Shown: positions 10,194 to 19,530, counted from the stretch's first letter. The stretch: 32,500 bases of DNA from Symbiodinium natans (GCA_905221605.1 CAJNDS010001391.1:527501-560000), one strand, 5' to 3'. The notes: a model not told the origin generated them from the letters alone. Made by a program: numbers and translations.

Positions 10194-11378
10194 GTGCAAT
10201 ACCAGATGGGGGAAGTGCCCTCCAAGGCCGGTTACCTTGGTTTTTTGATAGGCGTGACCCCAAGCCCCGCGAACTCTGTGAGTCAGGATGTTCTGGGCTT
10301 GCATCGGACCTGTCCGAAGCCAAGACAGTCGTCAAGAATGATCAAGGGCACAATCTGTACGAACTTCTGAGGGGATTAGATTTTCATCCCAGGGTACGAG
10401 CAGATGCGAGTAGTGCCCGAAAGCTTTGGAAAGCTCCGATGCCTAGGTCAAGGGCGTCTGATGGTGACGGCAGTCCGCGGGGACCATCTGAGGGGTATCC
10501 GAGTCGATCCCGCTCCGGGGATGGTATGGTAAAAAGATACAATGGTAAAGAACATATGGGAGAATCAAAGAGACGCAGGACGGGCCAGCCGCCCGTGCTG
10601 GGGTCGTCGCTGGGGATCAGCTGATCTCCATCAACGGCGTGGCCCTTGACTTGTGGCAGATCTCCAGGGCTCGTTAGAACAAGGCATGAGATGGCGTGAG
10701 TTCAGTCATTGCAAGTCTGAGTCTGACACCTCTAAAGCTTGTGCCACTCTAGCTGGCCGAGGAGAAAAGATCTGGGAGTACTATCCCGCGAAGGCTGGGA
10801 CAAGGGCTTCTTAGAAAGAAGCCGCAAGGGAATCCAAGGTGACCTCAGTGTGGCCTAAGTTCTTTTGATAAAGTGTGCCCCAAGCCTGGCGATGCATGGT
10901 GATGCCTAGGCGGTGCTGAGTGGTGTTCGAGGGCCCGCAACCCTCATCTTCCTGGGCTTCTCCGGGAAGCTCCAGGCTGTGCGAGATACAGGATATCCCA
11001 CCCTAGATGTGGGCTGCATTGTGCTGCCATGACAGGCCGAAGTTCGGGTGAAACAGCCTGCCGGCGTCTGAGCAGCGTGACGCAGCGCTTAGCAGCACCT
11101 GTCATGCATCTCATTGGGGCAAGCCCTGGACTGATACAGAAACATTTGGGAACCGCCTGCAGTTGCATGTCGAGCCGCGCAATTCTGTTTTCCCTGTGCT
11201 TAGGACGAACCACGCTTGGGACTTCCTGCTCAGGTGAGTGTGTCTAGCAAGGCCACGGATGCAAGCTTGTTCCCAAATTTTGAACTGAAAAGTCATGGGT
11301 GGTCCTGCTCTTGAAGAGGTGCTGCAGAAGTCCAAGCGAGTATGGCTCTTACGCATATGCCCAATAGAGATCGATGGA
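10194..11378 (+). CDS. PDZ domain encoded by three exons (partial gene)
   Basis: Exons 10194-10277, 10579-10668 and 11319-11378 all join in phase 0. The first follows CTTCCGGCAGCTTAG and ends at a consensus GTGAGT donor. It contains GYLGFLIGV, a variant of the GLGF carboxylate-binding loop. The second reads DGPAARAGVVAGDQLISING and then VALDLWQISR, the classic PDZ core. It ends at a GC donor (AGG|GCTCGT). The third reads VLQKSKRVWLLRI, matching the last helix and strand of a PDZ fold. PDZ domains bind C-terminal peptides of partner proteins. The loop between the first two exons is shorter than usual, and the third exon's donor (GGA|GTCTAG) is tentative. The gene must continue on both sides. 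Confidence 0.72.
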
Positions 11379-11618
11379 GTCTAGAGCCGTGTGCTTGTGC
11401 GTGCTCCCGTGCTCTTGCAAGTCCTGTGAATCCAGAGCTGCAGTCCTAGGAAGAAGATCGACGACGGCGCTGGGTCGAAGTCAGCGCAGCACGTGTTGTG
11501 AAGCCCAGGGTGTCCGGGCATGCCACGACTCGCAGACTATCGGAGAGGGCTTTTCTGGGTTTTTCTGGCCAGGTGCAGAAGCCATCGAACCCGCCGTCCT
11601 TGCGTTTGGTGGATCCGG

Positions 11619-11723
11619 TCACTCCCCACGACTGCCCTGGTCTAGCTGGTATGGCCACGGGATCCGCGCCAACTGCTCGAGAATTTCCACAACTTCTTCC
11701 TTGGGTTCCTTGTACAAAGGCAT
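11619..11723 (-). CDS. Small minus-strand open frame, helical (34 aa)
   Basis: The minus strand from an ATG at 11723 reads MPLYKEPKEEVVEILEQLA and then RIPWPYQ, stopping at 11619. The helix is well patterned and the codons look real, but all confident neighbours are on the plus strand. The plus strand is also open here (SNPPSLRLVDPVTPHD). The frame is also open upstream of the ATG, so it could be part of a longer exon. Evidence is composition only. Confidence 0.25.
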   Translation of the reverse strand: MPLYKEPKEEVVEILEQLARIPWPYQLDQGSRGE

Positions 11724-11823
11724 GAGATTCCGGAGGCAAAGGGCTTGAGATGGTTTGAGTAGAGTAAGTACAAGTAAAGAGAGGTCGCCACGTTGTGCTG
11801 AACCACGCCCGCTCTTCCTGCAG

Positions 11824-12312
11824 CCCGGCTTAGCTGAATCCGAACATGTGGAGACGGCAGCCTGGCCTGTACTGTATCCCAGCGTGCAAAGCTTTCAACT
11901 AGACATTCCGGTGCCTCTTCCGGTGCAAGATTCTCCGCAGACTTCACAGATCGCGCCTGGCCTCACCAGTAGCACAGCACTTCGCAGGCCGGCATTTGGC
12001 CCCCAAACCCTGCAGATGTCCGTGCACCATCATATACATCCCTGCACCAACAACAGAATACCAACCATAGTGGACCCTAAGCATTCCGAAGCCCTAAGCG
12101 GCTTAAACTTTAACCTTACAACCCTCGGACCTCCGGAGCTCTCACCTCCGTCGGCCCTAATCCCTCAGCAAGCCTTCAACAAGCCCGAAAACACTTTAAG
12201 TGGCCCCATCTGCATGGCGCCGAAAAAGTCGGCTGCCCGAGTTACGTGTACTTGTGTGCACGATTGGAAGGTTTTGGGAGTTGGGGGGGGGGGGGTGGGT
12301 GTAGGGAGATGA
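11824..12312 (+). CDS. Candidate exon following a strong acceptor, Pro/Ser-rich
   Basis: The acceptor GCTCTTCCTGCAG at 11823 opens a frame in phase 0 that stays open to a TGA at 12310-12312. The first part reads GLAESEHVETAAWPVLYPSV and then LDIPVPLPVQ. The phase matches the PDZ exon ending at 11378. The later part is full of CCTAA-like and Pro-rich sequence and is probably intron. Possible donors lie at CTTCCG|GTGCAA (about 11922) and CGCAG|GCCGGC (about 11986). The true end is therefore unclear. Confidence 0.35.
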   Translation, partial: PGLAESEHVETAAWPVLYPSVQSFQLDIPVPLPVQDSPQTSQIAPGLTSSTALRRPAFGPQTLQMSVHHHIHPCTNNRIPTIVDPKHSEALSGLNFNLTTLGPPELSPPSALIPQQAFNKPENTLSGPICMAPKKSAARVTCTCVHDWKVLGVGGGGVGVGR

Positions 12313-12458
12313 AGGAAGGGGCTTCAAGAATTTAGTTGTCTCCGTGGTCCGACTCGTTCGGATAGTTTGGTGTGTTCTGCCTCAAGCATCCTACACTGCG
12401 AGCTCCTTCAAGCACAGCGTCTACTTAGACTACTTGCTGATTCGCACTGCTGATGCAG

Positions 12459-12857
12459 TGAAAGGGGCCGAGCTCAAAAAGTATCCTGTTAGGCTTCCCA
12501 CCAAGAAGCGTCCTGAAGCCCAAAGAGCCAGATTCGGAAAGAGGCTCACAGTTCTCACTGAGGCGGGCGAAGGCCAAAGTCAAGGCGAAACCCACGGTTA
12601 AGGCCAAACCCGGGCCAAAGGCGGGATTCGAGATTCTGGAAGTTCAGCACTCCGGTTGTGCCTGTTCGGAAGCTGTCTGCCAGGGATGTAGGCATGGAGT
12701 CTTGTTAAAGTATTGTCTGAAACTTAGGATTGTAGTAGGATGTAGAGAGGAAAGCCCAAGTCGCCAGGCAAGCCCTCAGAAGCGGGCACGCCCGGCGGAA
12801 GAGGAGGAGGAGGAGCAGTCGGAAGACCCGGACGATGCGGAGGACGCGATGACTTAG
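12459..12857 (+). CDS. Lys-rich then acidic coding candidates, possibly two exons
   Basis: Two overlapping readings occur. After GATGCAG, 12459-12550 encodes KGAELKKYPVRLPTKKRPEA and ends at ACA|GTTCTC. In another frame, open from 12462 to a TAG at 12857, the sequence reads AKAKVKAKPTVKAKPGPKA and later PQKRARPAEEEEEEQSED, then DPDDAEDAMT and stop. A basic stretch with an acidic C-terminal tail suggests a nuclear or nucleic-acid-associated protein, but that is only a compositional guess. Acceptor AGAGAG|GAAAGC near 12749 could start a separate terminal exon. Not all of this span can be coding. Confidence 0.38.
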
Positions 12858-13391
12858 TGCAGGGCTTCTGGTTCTCGGATTTCGTCATGCTTTGAATAAT
12901 TCGTTTCGGCGTAGAAGTCGCTCAGGAACTTAACCCGGAACACGAAGCACAATTCCAGTTTGGACACTCTTGCACTGCACTTCGCGATTTTTTCGGGGCA
13001 CTGCTTGAAGTCCTTGGAGCCATCTTCGTGTGCTGAGTATCCATCTAGATATCATCCCTAGTTCCGTGCAGATACTCTCGGTCATCTGGCGGGTTTGGTA
13101 TGAAGGACATGGGGTCTTCAGGATCGGTTGGGGTTCGTACATGGCTTTGAGATTATCCTTCGGCCCGAGCTTCACATTGACATGGCTCCGCTGCAGCGTG
13201 TAAGTTGCACATGCAATTACCCAAGTTTCAGGTCTTATTCTTGTAGCTCTTCCAGGACTTTCATAACCGTAGAGAAAGCAAGTTCAGATCGCTGCGCAGT
13301 GAAACTCTGAGCCCTGGAAGCTGTCCATCCCGAAGACTTAAATGCCCAGTGCCTCGACCTGAACAGCTCGAGCCCTAATGAAAGGCTACAG
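12858..13391. other. Probable intron or spacer
   Basis: No convincing coding frame or repeat. The last bases, GGCTACAG, form the acceptor of the zinc-ribbon exon. Confidence 0.45.
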
Positions 13392-14431
13392 CCAAGGTCT
13401 GGTACAACCCCCAACAACTGCCGAAGGCCGGGATGAGCGACACCTGCCCGGGCTGCGGCAACGTGTACTTGGGTGACTCGCGGTTCTGCCGCAAGTGCGG
13501 CCGCAAGCGCGAGGTCCGCCGTTGCGGAATGCCGTGGATGGGGTGCAGGGTGTAGGGCTTCGCTACCCTGCAAGTCTAGCCGGTCGGGCCCAAGTTTCAA
13601 GACACTCCCAAGCGCAAGCATGCAGCAGGGGGTCGAGGATTCAGGGTTTCTGGTTGAGTTCATTGCTACGCTGAGAGATGAAGGCGCTCAATGCAATGAG
13701 TGATTCATGACATCGACAAACCTAAAGAATCCTCCCCAATGGAGACTTGAAATGCAGTGGACCGCTTTTGGGGAAACACGGCACCAGCGGGCGCCAGCCG
13801 ACACATAAGGAAATGGAGGGAGAAACTCAGATAAGGTCGGGTCGGCCCAGATAATCTCAGATAAGCCTGGTAATCCCAAGAAGGCTCCCCGATGTGTTTG
13901 TTCCATTCAGATTCTTAGGTGGGGAGGTGGGTCACATCCCCGAGTCCCACACCCGACTTGAACACCTTGCCACGTTCTGAAGGAGGAGGGCTCCAGCAAA
14001 AGAGCCGCTGCCAGTAGCCATGCGTCTCGTCCAAAGGATGGTAGTGATGCTGAAGGGTTGAAATTAGGGTTTGAGGTGCTTAGGATCGGGCCCATCGGGC
14101 TTCGGGGCATGTTCGGCTCCTGCACTTGAAGAAGGCAAAAGAAGCCAAGAGAAGCCAAGTGAGTTCTTGGAGTATTTTGGTTCTTTGGCTCCCCGGTTTC
14201 TTTTAGGACGCCGCACCGGACATTGACATGGAGCTTCCAGCCTTTGAAGTCGAGGAGGAGGAGTGTGGGCGTGGTGTACACCTAGGCGAACAAATCTTTC
14301 ACACCTCATGCCCAGGCGCTGGAGTGCGCTCGAATTGGTGAGTCCCAAGCGATAAGCATTGCAAGGAGGCTGCCGGGACGAACATCGACCTGGGGCTGCC
14401 GGCCTTTGACGCGGAGGAATGTTGCCGTGTT
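13392..14431 (+). CDS. Zinc-ribbon protein with tandemly duplicated exons (partial gene)
   Basis: Exons: 13392-13513, 13983 to about 14047, 14207-14275, 14366-14431. The first encodes WYNPQQLPKAGMSD, then TCPGCGNVYLGD and SRFCRKCGRKRE, a CxxC...CxxC zinc ribbon of a form frequent in dinoflagellate proteins, and ends at GAG|GTCCGC. The second continues in phase as EEGSSKRAAASSHASRPK; its donor is probably GA and is not fixed. The last two exons are copies of one another: DAAPDIDMELPAFEVEEE and EAAGTNIDLGLPAFDAEE, each followed by two residues including Cys, and each ending at GT in the same place (GGT|GTACAC, GTT|GTGAAG). The frame of the last exon stays open to 14611, so it may be a longer terminal exon instead. 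The ribbon probably binds zinc and mediates protein or RNA contacts. Confidence 0.6.
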
Positions 14432-14703
14432 GTGAAGATGGGATCACTTGGGCTTCCGGGATTGGGGAAATCGGGAAGCAGCGATATCGTGGAGGACGAG
14501 GATGACATTCCAGTCTCCAACCTGGTGCCCAAGTCGGCTCAGGCTTCTCGCAGCCCTTTGCTTGACATGACACACAGCGCGGCTGTCACCGCAACACCAT
14601 GTGCCTCATGAAGGCATGAGGGTTCAAGCGCATGTCATTGAAGAGGCGTGCATATTTCTAAAGATTCTGCAGTGAGATCTCCCTCGTGATTAGGCCTTGT
14701 AAG

Positions 14704-14718
14704 CTTGAGCCGAATGGC
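14704..14718 (-). other. Degenerate spliced-leader relic (minus strand)
   Basis: The minus strand reads GCCATTCGGCTCAAG. The 3' end of the dinoflagellate spliced leader, known to be trans-spliced to mRNAs, is GCCATTTTGGCTCAAG. The match needs one deletion and one substitution. Genomic relics of this kind arise when processed mRNA is copied back into DNA. The bases downstream on the minus strand (below 14704) do not show a clear coding sequence. Confidence 0.4.
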
Positions 14719-14950
14719 CCGAGTGTCGATTTTCGGAAGGCTGGATTCGACCCAAAGGTGACGACGTCCTCATGACTCCTTGAATTCCATGTATCCTTTG
14801 TCACATTTCCATGCAGGATGTAGTTCTGTAGTTTGGCAGCATTCAGGCATAAGAACTGATGTCGCGCCGGCAGGTGCCGGTGAAGACACAGCCAGGCCTG
14901 GTGCGGTGCACTGATCACACTCGTTGCACCGTTGTAGTAAGTCGCGCCCA

Positions 14951-15034
14951 CTCTCTCTCTCTCTCTCCTTTTTTCTTTCTTTCTCCTTCTCTCTCTCTCT
15001 CTCACCATCCTCTCTTTCTGTCTCTTTCTCCCAG
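14951..15034 (+). repeat. (CT)n-rich tract ending in an acceptor
   Basis: About 80 bases of almost pure pyrimidine (CT dinucleotides and TTTC units) ending in CTCCCAG. It is both a microsatellite and a very strong polypyrimidine tract for the exon candidate at 15035. On the other strand it produces an artificial Arg/Glu/Lys-rich reading frame. Confidence 0.9.
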
Positions 15035-16048
15035 CACGGAATGAACTTCTCGAAGCTTCGTGAGATTCTGCTTTTCGCTTCCAGACGCAGACCAGGTGGC
15101 CACTGCAGTTCGAAACTCCCCGCTGCAATTCTAGGATGCAGGTGGTCAACGCTGCTCGCGCTTGGACCCCGGAACTCCTCCAGAAACCTTTTTTAGGAGC
15201 TTGAGGGACTGCCAGGGAACCCTGTAGCCCTACATCCCAAGGCCATTCAAGGCACGCCCTAAGACTCCGCTGGGGATCTCGTGGAAGTCCTTTGGGCTGG
15301 GTCCCTGCGGAAGCAACCAACGAAACGTCAGCTGGCCTCCTTGCTTTTTTGTGCTCAGAGAGCGAGCGCACTTGTCCCGGGAGGCGCCGGAGTCGACTTG
15401 ACTGGCGATCACGACGAGGGGGGTCACCCGGAAGAGATCCAGTTTAGCATTCCATTGGCTTCTTTAGCGTGCGTCCTGTAGACTGCTCTCATCCTCTCGT
15501 TTAGTTGAATGAAACCCGAGATGCTCATCCCCGGTGTGTGAGGTGATGTGTGGCAGCGGCTGGAGAGAGAACTCCAGGCCGGAGTTCCACAATGGATCCC
15601 ACAAAGCAACCGCGAAGCGAACTTCGAACATTTCGCCGAGGCGCCCATACACCTCCCGGTGGCCGACAGCCTGGACCTTCCATTGACCGTGGCTTCAATG
15701 TAACAACCATGTGACTGATGTGCTGTTAGCTGGCGCCTGTTGTCACGGCAAGTTCATCAGTGCTTCGCTTTTTCTGCATCGCCGAAGCACCATTGTTGAG
15801 TTGCAAGAAGTGTTGCCAGCATGAATCGCTACAAGACACTTTGTGATCGCTTCAAGGTCTAAGCATCACGGGTTGCCGCTAGAACAGTGAGCACAGGAGC
15901 CTACCGGGCCTGCCGGGGAGACTGCGGACGACAAGGACTAGAGAAGTCGCCAACACAGAGTTTCCTAGTCAAAGTCCTTGGATCGGGCGAAGAGGCACTG
16001 GCCAACTGCAGGAGGATTCGGACGACGATTGGGCGTTTGTGTGGAAAG
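15035..16048 (+). CDS. Phase-matched exons, unknown protein (partial gene)
   Basis: Exon 15035-15095 starts after the long CT tract and reads HGMNFSKLREILLFASRRRP, ending in phase 1 at CCAG|GTGGCC. Exon 15543-15658 starts after GTGTGAG with two bases that complete the codon and reads DVWQRLERELQAGVPQW and then NREANFEHFAEAPIHLP, ending at CCG|GTGGCC. Exon 16012 to 16038 or 16048 follows ACTGCAG in phase 0 and reads EDSDDDWAF, perhaps with VWK added before a GC donor. Joined, this gives a helical segment followed by an acidic one. No family is recognised. The start phase matches the end of the exon at 14431, so it may continue the zinc-ribbon gene. Confidence 0.5.
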
Positions 16049-16448
16049 GCGGCTCGTTTCCATGATTGCAAGTGGGTGCACTTCTGTCTGGCAACCGAAT
16101 TCAGTGAGATACTTGTGGACACGGGCCTATTCTTGCAAGCTTGCTATCTCGTCGGAGGAAGATATCAGGGGGTTTGTGGCCGTGTGTGTGTGTGTGTGCG
16201 GGCAGGCTCGCAAAGCAAGCTGCCGTCAAACATCTTACAAGAGATCGAAAACAACGTAGCCCCGGGCTCAGTTGCGGCAGATAACGGAGGTGAAAACTGT
16301 GTGCACCGAGCCCATGTAGTCCCTGTGTCTAGACCGCTTTTGTTCATTGTGAAACCGGGTAACAGAACTCCGGGGCTTTTGTTTTTCCATTTCTCCTTGA
16401 CTTCTCTGTGGGTTCGCCTTGGCCTGAAATTGGTATACCATGGTATAC

Positions 16449-16491
16449 CGTATACATATACATATATATATATACATATATATATATATAT
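16449..16491 (+). repeat. TA/TACA microsatellite
   Basis: Alternating TA with interspersed CATA, from CGTATACATATACATATATA onward. It lies inside a long open frame that starts at 15887, which it helps to extend. Confidence 0.9.
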
Positions 16492-17028
16492 GTGCTCTTC
16501 GTATGTTCCGCATGTAAGAGCTGGTAGACTTAGAGCTGCTTTCTCCGGATTGTCGTATGGATCCTGCTCCCCCAGTCCATCTTTCGGAAGAAGCTAAGAA
16601 GCTTGCGACTCCAGGGTTAAATTGTCCTGTTCTGAACAGCGGATAGGAGAACTCAACCACACGAGGGAACAGCATGGTATTCGAAGCTGAGTTTTCGTGG
16701 CATCTGTAAACTCGTAGCAAAAGCTCGGTAGGACTGTGACGGGTCCTGCAAGCGTGGGGCCATGTGGAACCACTTGTGTTTAGAGTTGGGTGAGAGTGCC
16801 AAGGCCCTGTCTTCAGACTATAGAACCACCACCACACCAGCCAAACACCCGCTCGTCCCAAGAAGTTCCCCCATGGCCCACGGTCAAACATGAAACTCAA
16901 GCTGAAGCCGTCCCCAGAAAGCGGCCGCCGACTTTCACAAGGAGTCCTGCGCTAAGCTGCAGTTCTTTTCGCTCCCAGCCTCCCTGGGCGCGAACACGGG
17001 AAACCCCAAACGACCCTCACACTTTCAG

Positions 17029-17832
17029 GGCTACTTGAGAGAGGCTCAGGATTCGGAGGGGCCCCTTGCATGCTGAAATTTTCTTTCCTTGCCCGAACCT
17101 TGGACAAGGAGCTTGAGCCACGGGGATGAGGGACATGCCCGCCAAGCGCCTAGTCGAGCCAATCCTCCGCTGCGAGACGTTGCTTTCCAAGGAATTGGAC
17201 CAAGAAGAAAGAAGAGGACGAGCAGGCTTATGGCCGGACGTCTTTAACAGACAGGGGATGGGTCCGTCGTGGCATGTAGGTTTTCGGCCTTGGAACTTGG
17301 ATAAATCAAAACATCCTAGTCCTAGCACATCACCTTGGACAGCAGCACGTCCCACTCACGAAGGGCTGATGCTGGGATGAAGAGACCCTGGGTCAAGCTG
17401 CAGCAAAACAACATGCTGCTCGTACATCTTCGGCAGGCGCAGGAGGACGACGACGAAGAGGGCTGGGGCGCGCATATGTACGAGTCCAAGGAGGCTTCCG
17501 TGCCCATCATCTCCGAGTTTGTTCTGGCTTGAGCTTTCGATCCTACACCAAATCCTAAATGCTGAACCCTTAAGTTTTCTGGTTCAAGGGTTGCGGGGAA
17601 GATGGCAGGAGAAGGAGGCGTCCAAAGAAAACTGGGTGCCGGAGGAGGACTGGAGCCTGGACCCGAGTTGAACCGGTTTGGGATTTCACTATGGACCTTT
17701 CTTTTGGTTGAGCGAAGGTCCATCATTCTTTGGTCAACCCTCACTTCAGAACAACTTTGGAGGTTAATGCAAGAAAGCAAAAGCAGGGCCGCAGAGGAGC
17801 AATGGGCAGCTCACAGCCCTTCCGCTGCCTGA
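17029..17832 (+). CDS. Trp-containing acidic protein, phase-matched exons (partial gene)
   Basis: Exons: 17029-17067 (GYLREAQDSEGPL after CACACTTTCAG, GC donor), 17443-17520 (EDDDEEGWGAHMYESKEA then SVPIISEF after GCGCAG, donor GTTCTG), 17609-17666 (EKEASKENWVPEEDW then SLDP, donor GTTGAA), 17750-17832 (QLWRLMQESKSRAAEEQW, ending HSPSAA and TGA at 17830-17832). All joins are in phase; the split codon between the last two gives Lys. The 17443 exon may start earlier, since its frame is open upstream with MKRPWVKLQQNN. No domain is recognised. This could be the 3' end of the gene whose earlier exons lie from 13392 or even 10194 onward. Confidence 0.5.
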
Positions 17833-18042
17833 AGATGCACTAAAGCTCGCGTCGCAACGAGGCTCTTCCCAGAACAGAAGTCGAAGTTGCCTTGCATGCC
17901 AGAAGCTTCCTCTCTGAACCCCCTGGCTCGACAAACGACTTTCCCGATCCCTCGACAACCCCTGAAACCTAAGCCCTCAGCTCCCTAAACTTTTCAAGAT
18001 TTAAATAGATTTTAAGACCCCAACCCCAACCCCCCGACTCAG

Positions 18043-18225
18043 AGAATCCGCCCCAAAAAAGACACCCCAAAACGTTCTGAGCGAGGTGAGTGGGCCTCCA
18101 ACTCCAAGGAGGCCGTGGCGGCCCAGCGGCTCGTGCTTTTTGGCCGCGCTTGGTTGGGTCGTGAAAGTCTGGCTTTGGGGGTTGAAGGGCTCTTCAGCCC
18201 CATCCGCCTTTTCATATGTTTTTAG
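18043..18225 (+). CDS. Candidate exon after a C-rich tract
   Basis: After a C-rich tract and GACTCAG a frame reads RIRPKKDTPKRSERGEWASN then SKEAVAAQRLVLFGRAWLG and runs to a TAG at 18223. A consensus GTGAGT donor occurs early, at CGAG|GTGAGT (18085), so the exon may be only 43 bases, but coding character continues past it. The opposite strand is also open. Confidence 0.3.
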   Translation, partial: RIRPKKDTPKRSERGEWASNSKEAVAAQRLVLFGRAWLGRESLALGVEGLFSPIRLFICF

Positions 18226-18478
18226 AGGCCCCAATATGAGAACATCGGTTACTTTCTAGGTGCATGTATTTATGTACATTGTGTTTTTTTTGGTTTGGGC
18301 ATGTTTTCGTGGGTGGGGTTGTCAATATTCGGGGTCGGATTCGGGGTAGGAGCGCTGCTTAATGCTCTCAATGGGCTTGCGGGTTCCGGATTAGGGCTTA
18401 CAGGGTTCTTCGTTCGGGGTCTTGGGTGTCGGCGGTCTAGGTCTCTAATCTTCTGCGCTTGTTCACAGGCAGAAGATT

Positions 18479-18548
18479 CGCAGCCGCGTCGGAAGCAACG
18501 TGAAGCAAGAGACTGAACCTCAGGAAATGATGGTGCCATTCGTGTGGG
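18479..18548 (+). CDS. Candidate exon, basic then acidic
   Basis: After GCGCTTGTTCACAG the frame reads QKIRSRVGSNVKQETEPQE and MMVPFVW, ending near TGGG|GTGGGT. The acceptor is good. The starting phase is 2 and has not been matched to an upstream donor. The function is not recognised. Confidence 0.38.
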
Positions 18549-18833
18549 GTGGGTCCTCGTACTGTGGGGCATGTGATTCTTTCAGTCGCAGTTTCCTTTG
18601 GGACAGTGTTCTTGTAAGGCTAGAACCTCAGGGGTTGTTGGGGTTGCGGCCTGGACAAGGCTCTCCGACCAGCAGCCCTTCCCGAGCGAGGATTTGCTAG
18701 AGGCCGCATGTGGCGAAGACTATGTAGGCAAATCGCTGATTTCTGGAGCCATCTGAGACTCAAGGTACCTGAAGCCTAAGCCGTGTACCATAACCAACAG
18801 TGGCCAGGTGATAAAGCTTTGGATCGCACGGCA

Positions 18834-18853
18834 CGGAGCTTAGTTGGCTCAAG
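18834..18853 (+). other. Possible degenerate spliced-leader relic (plus strand)
   Basis: CGGAGCTTAGTTGGCTCAAG matches 15 of 20 positions of the 3' part of the dinoflagellate spliced leader (CGTAGCCATTTTGGCTCAAG), including the last ten. A 132-codon open frame covers it and continues to 19181, ending in a basic stretch (RKRLRTPPRQSGRPKPRN). If the leader match is real, that frame could be a retroposed cDNA; the evidence is thin. Confidence 0.25.
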
Positions 18854-19177
18854 TTTTGGGCGAGGGGAGAAGACAAAGCAGGCTTCAGGACTGCAGCTTT
18901 CCGCGATTGGGCTTGCGATGCGGATAGCCTCCGAATCTTCGCCCGAAGCCCGTGATATCCCTGGCCGAGAAAAGACTTCGACTGCTGTTCCGAGAACTTG
19001 CATTTACCAGACCAGATGGGGTGTCCGATCTTGTCAGTTTAACTGCGGGGACATTCGCATCTCTGCGGCGGTAATGACTGTAGTGTTGAGCAACCATCTC
19101 ACGAAACGCAAACGCTTGCGCACGCCACCTCGGCAGTCGGGCCGGCCCAAGCCGCGCAATCCACTGCCTGCGCGGCC

Positions 19178-19423
19178 TTGAATGCCCCTCCACTTCGGGG
19201 CTTTCCCCATTTCCAAGGGCCTCCACAGGCTTCTGAGAGTCCGAGTATTTTGCGGAGTCCAGGCAGGTCCTCGATGGTGCCTATGAGGCTCAAAAGCCAA
19301 GCGCCTGCTGAAACTCGCCAACTCGGCGTCGTGAACAAAAACTCAGGCTGTAGGTTCTTCAGTTACACCCGAGGGCGTCACCCTGAGCCTCAAGTTTCTC
19401 AAGCAGCGGCTAACAGGCTTTAA
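19178..19423 (+). CDS. Candidate coding segment, two competing frames
   Basis: One plus frame is open throughout (PPLRGFPHFQGPPQASESPS then RSSMVPMRLKSQAPAETRQL). A second frame at about 19237-19310 reads ESEYFAESRQVLDGAYEAQK, more like a folded helix, after TTCTGAG. They cannot both be real. No splice pair with matching phase was found. Confidence 0.22.
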   Translation: MNAPPLRGFPHFQGPPQASESPSILRSPGRSSMVPMRLKSQAPAETRQLGVVNKNSGCRFFSYTRGRHPEPQVSQAAANRL

Positions 19424-19530
19424 GGTCGGTGCAAGCGCCGGCATCGCATGTTTCGGTTTATGGGTCTGCGTGAAGCCCAAGCCCGGAGCCAGCTTGATCC
19501 CTGCTCTCGAACAGTAGCTCTCCTCTTGTG

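Noticed and set aside
9463-10335. A 290-codon minus-strand open frame, the longest outside the coiled-coil gene.
   Set aside because: It overlaps better-supported plus-strand exons with splice sites, crosses an 11-bp tandem repeat, and has low-complexity Pro/Ser/Arg content with no domain. Low stop density in GC-rich DNA explains it.
11204-11233. A 30-base segment with an excellent acceptor (CCCTGTGCTTAG) and a GTGAGT donor, reading TNHAWDFLL in one frame.
   Set aside because: Including it breaks the PDZ frame at the next exon, while skipping it gives a natural PDZ helix. It could still be an alternative exon.
14658-15371. A 237-codon minus-strand frame with a long Arg/Glu/Lys-rich stretch.
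   Set aside because: The charged stretch is the complement of the CT microsatellite, and the plus strand has phase-matched exons here.
15887-16597. A 236-codon plus-strand frame.
   Set aside because: It runs through GT and TA microsatellites (VCVCV, TYTYIYIHIYIY), and a different frame carries the acceptor-supported EDSDDDWAF exon.
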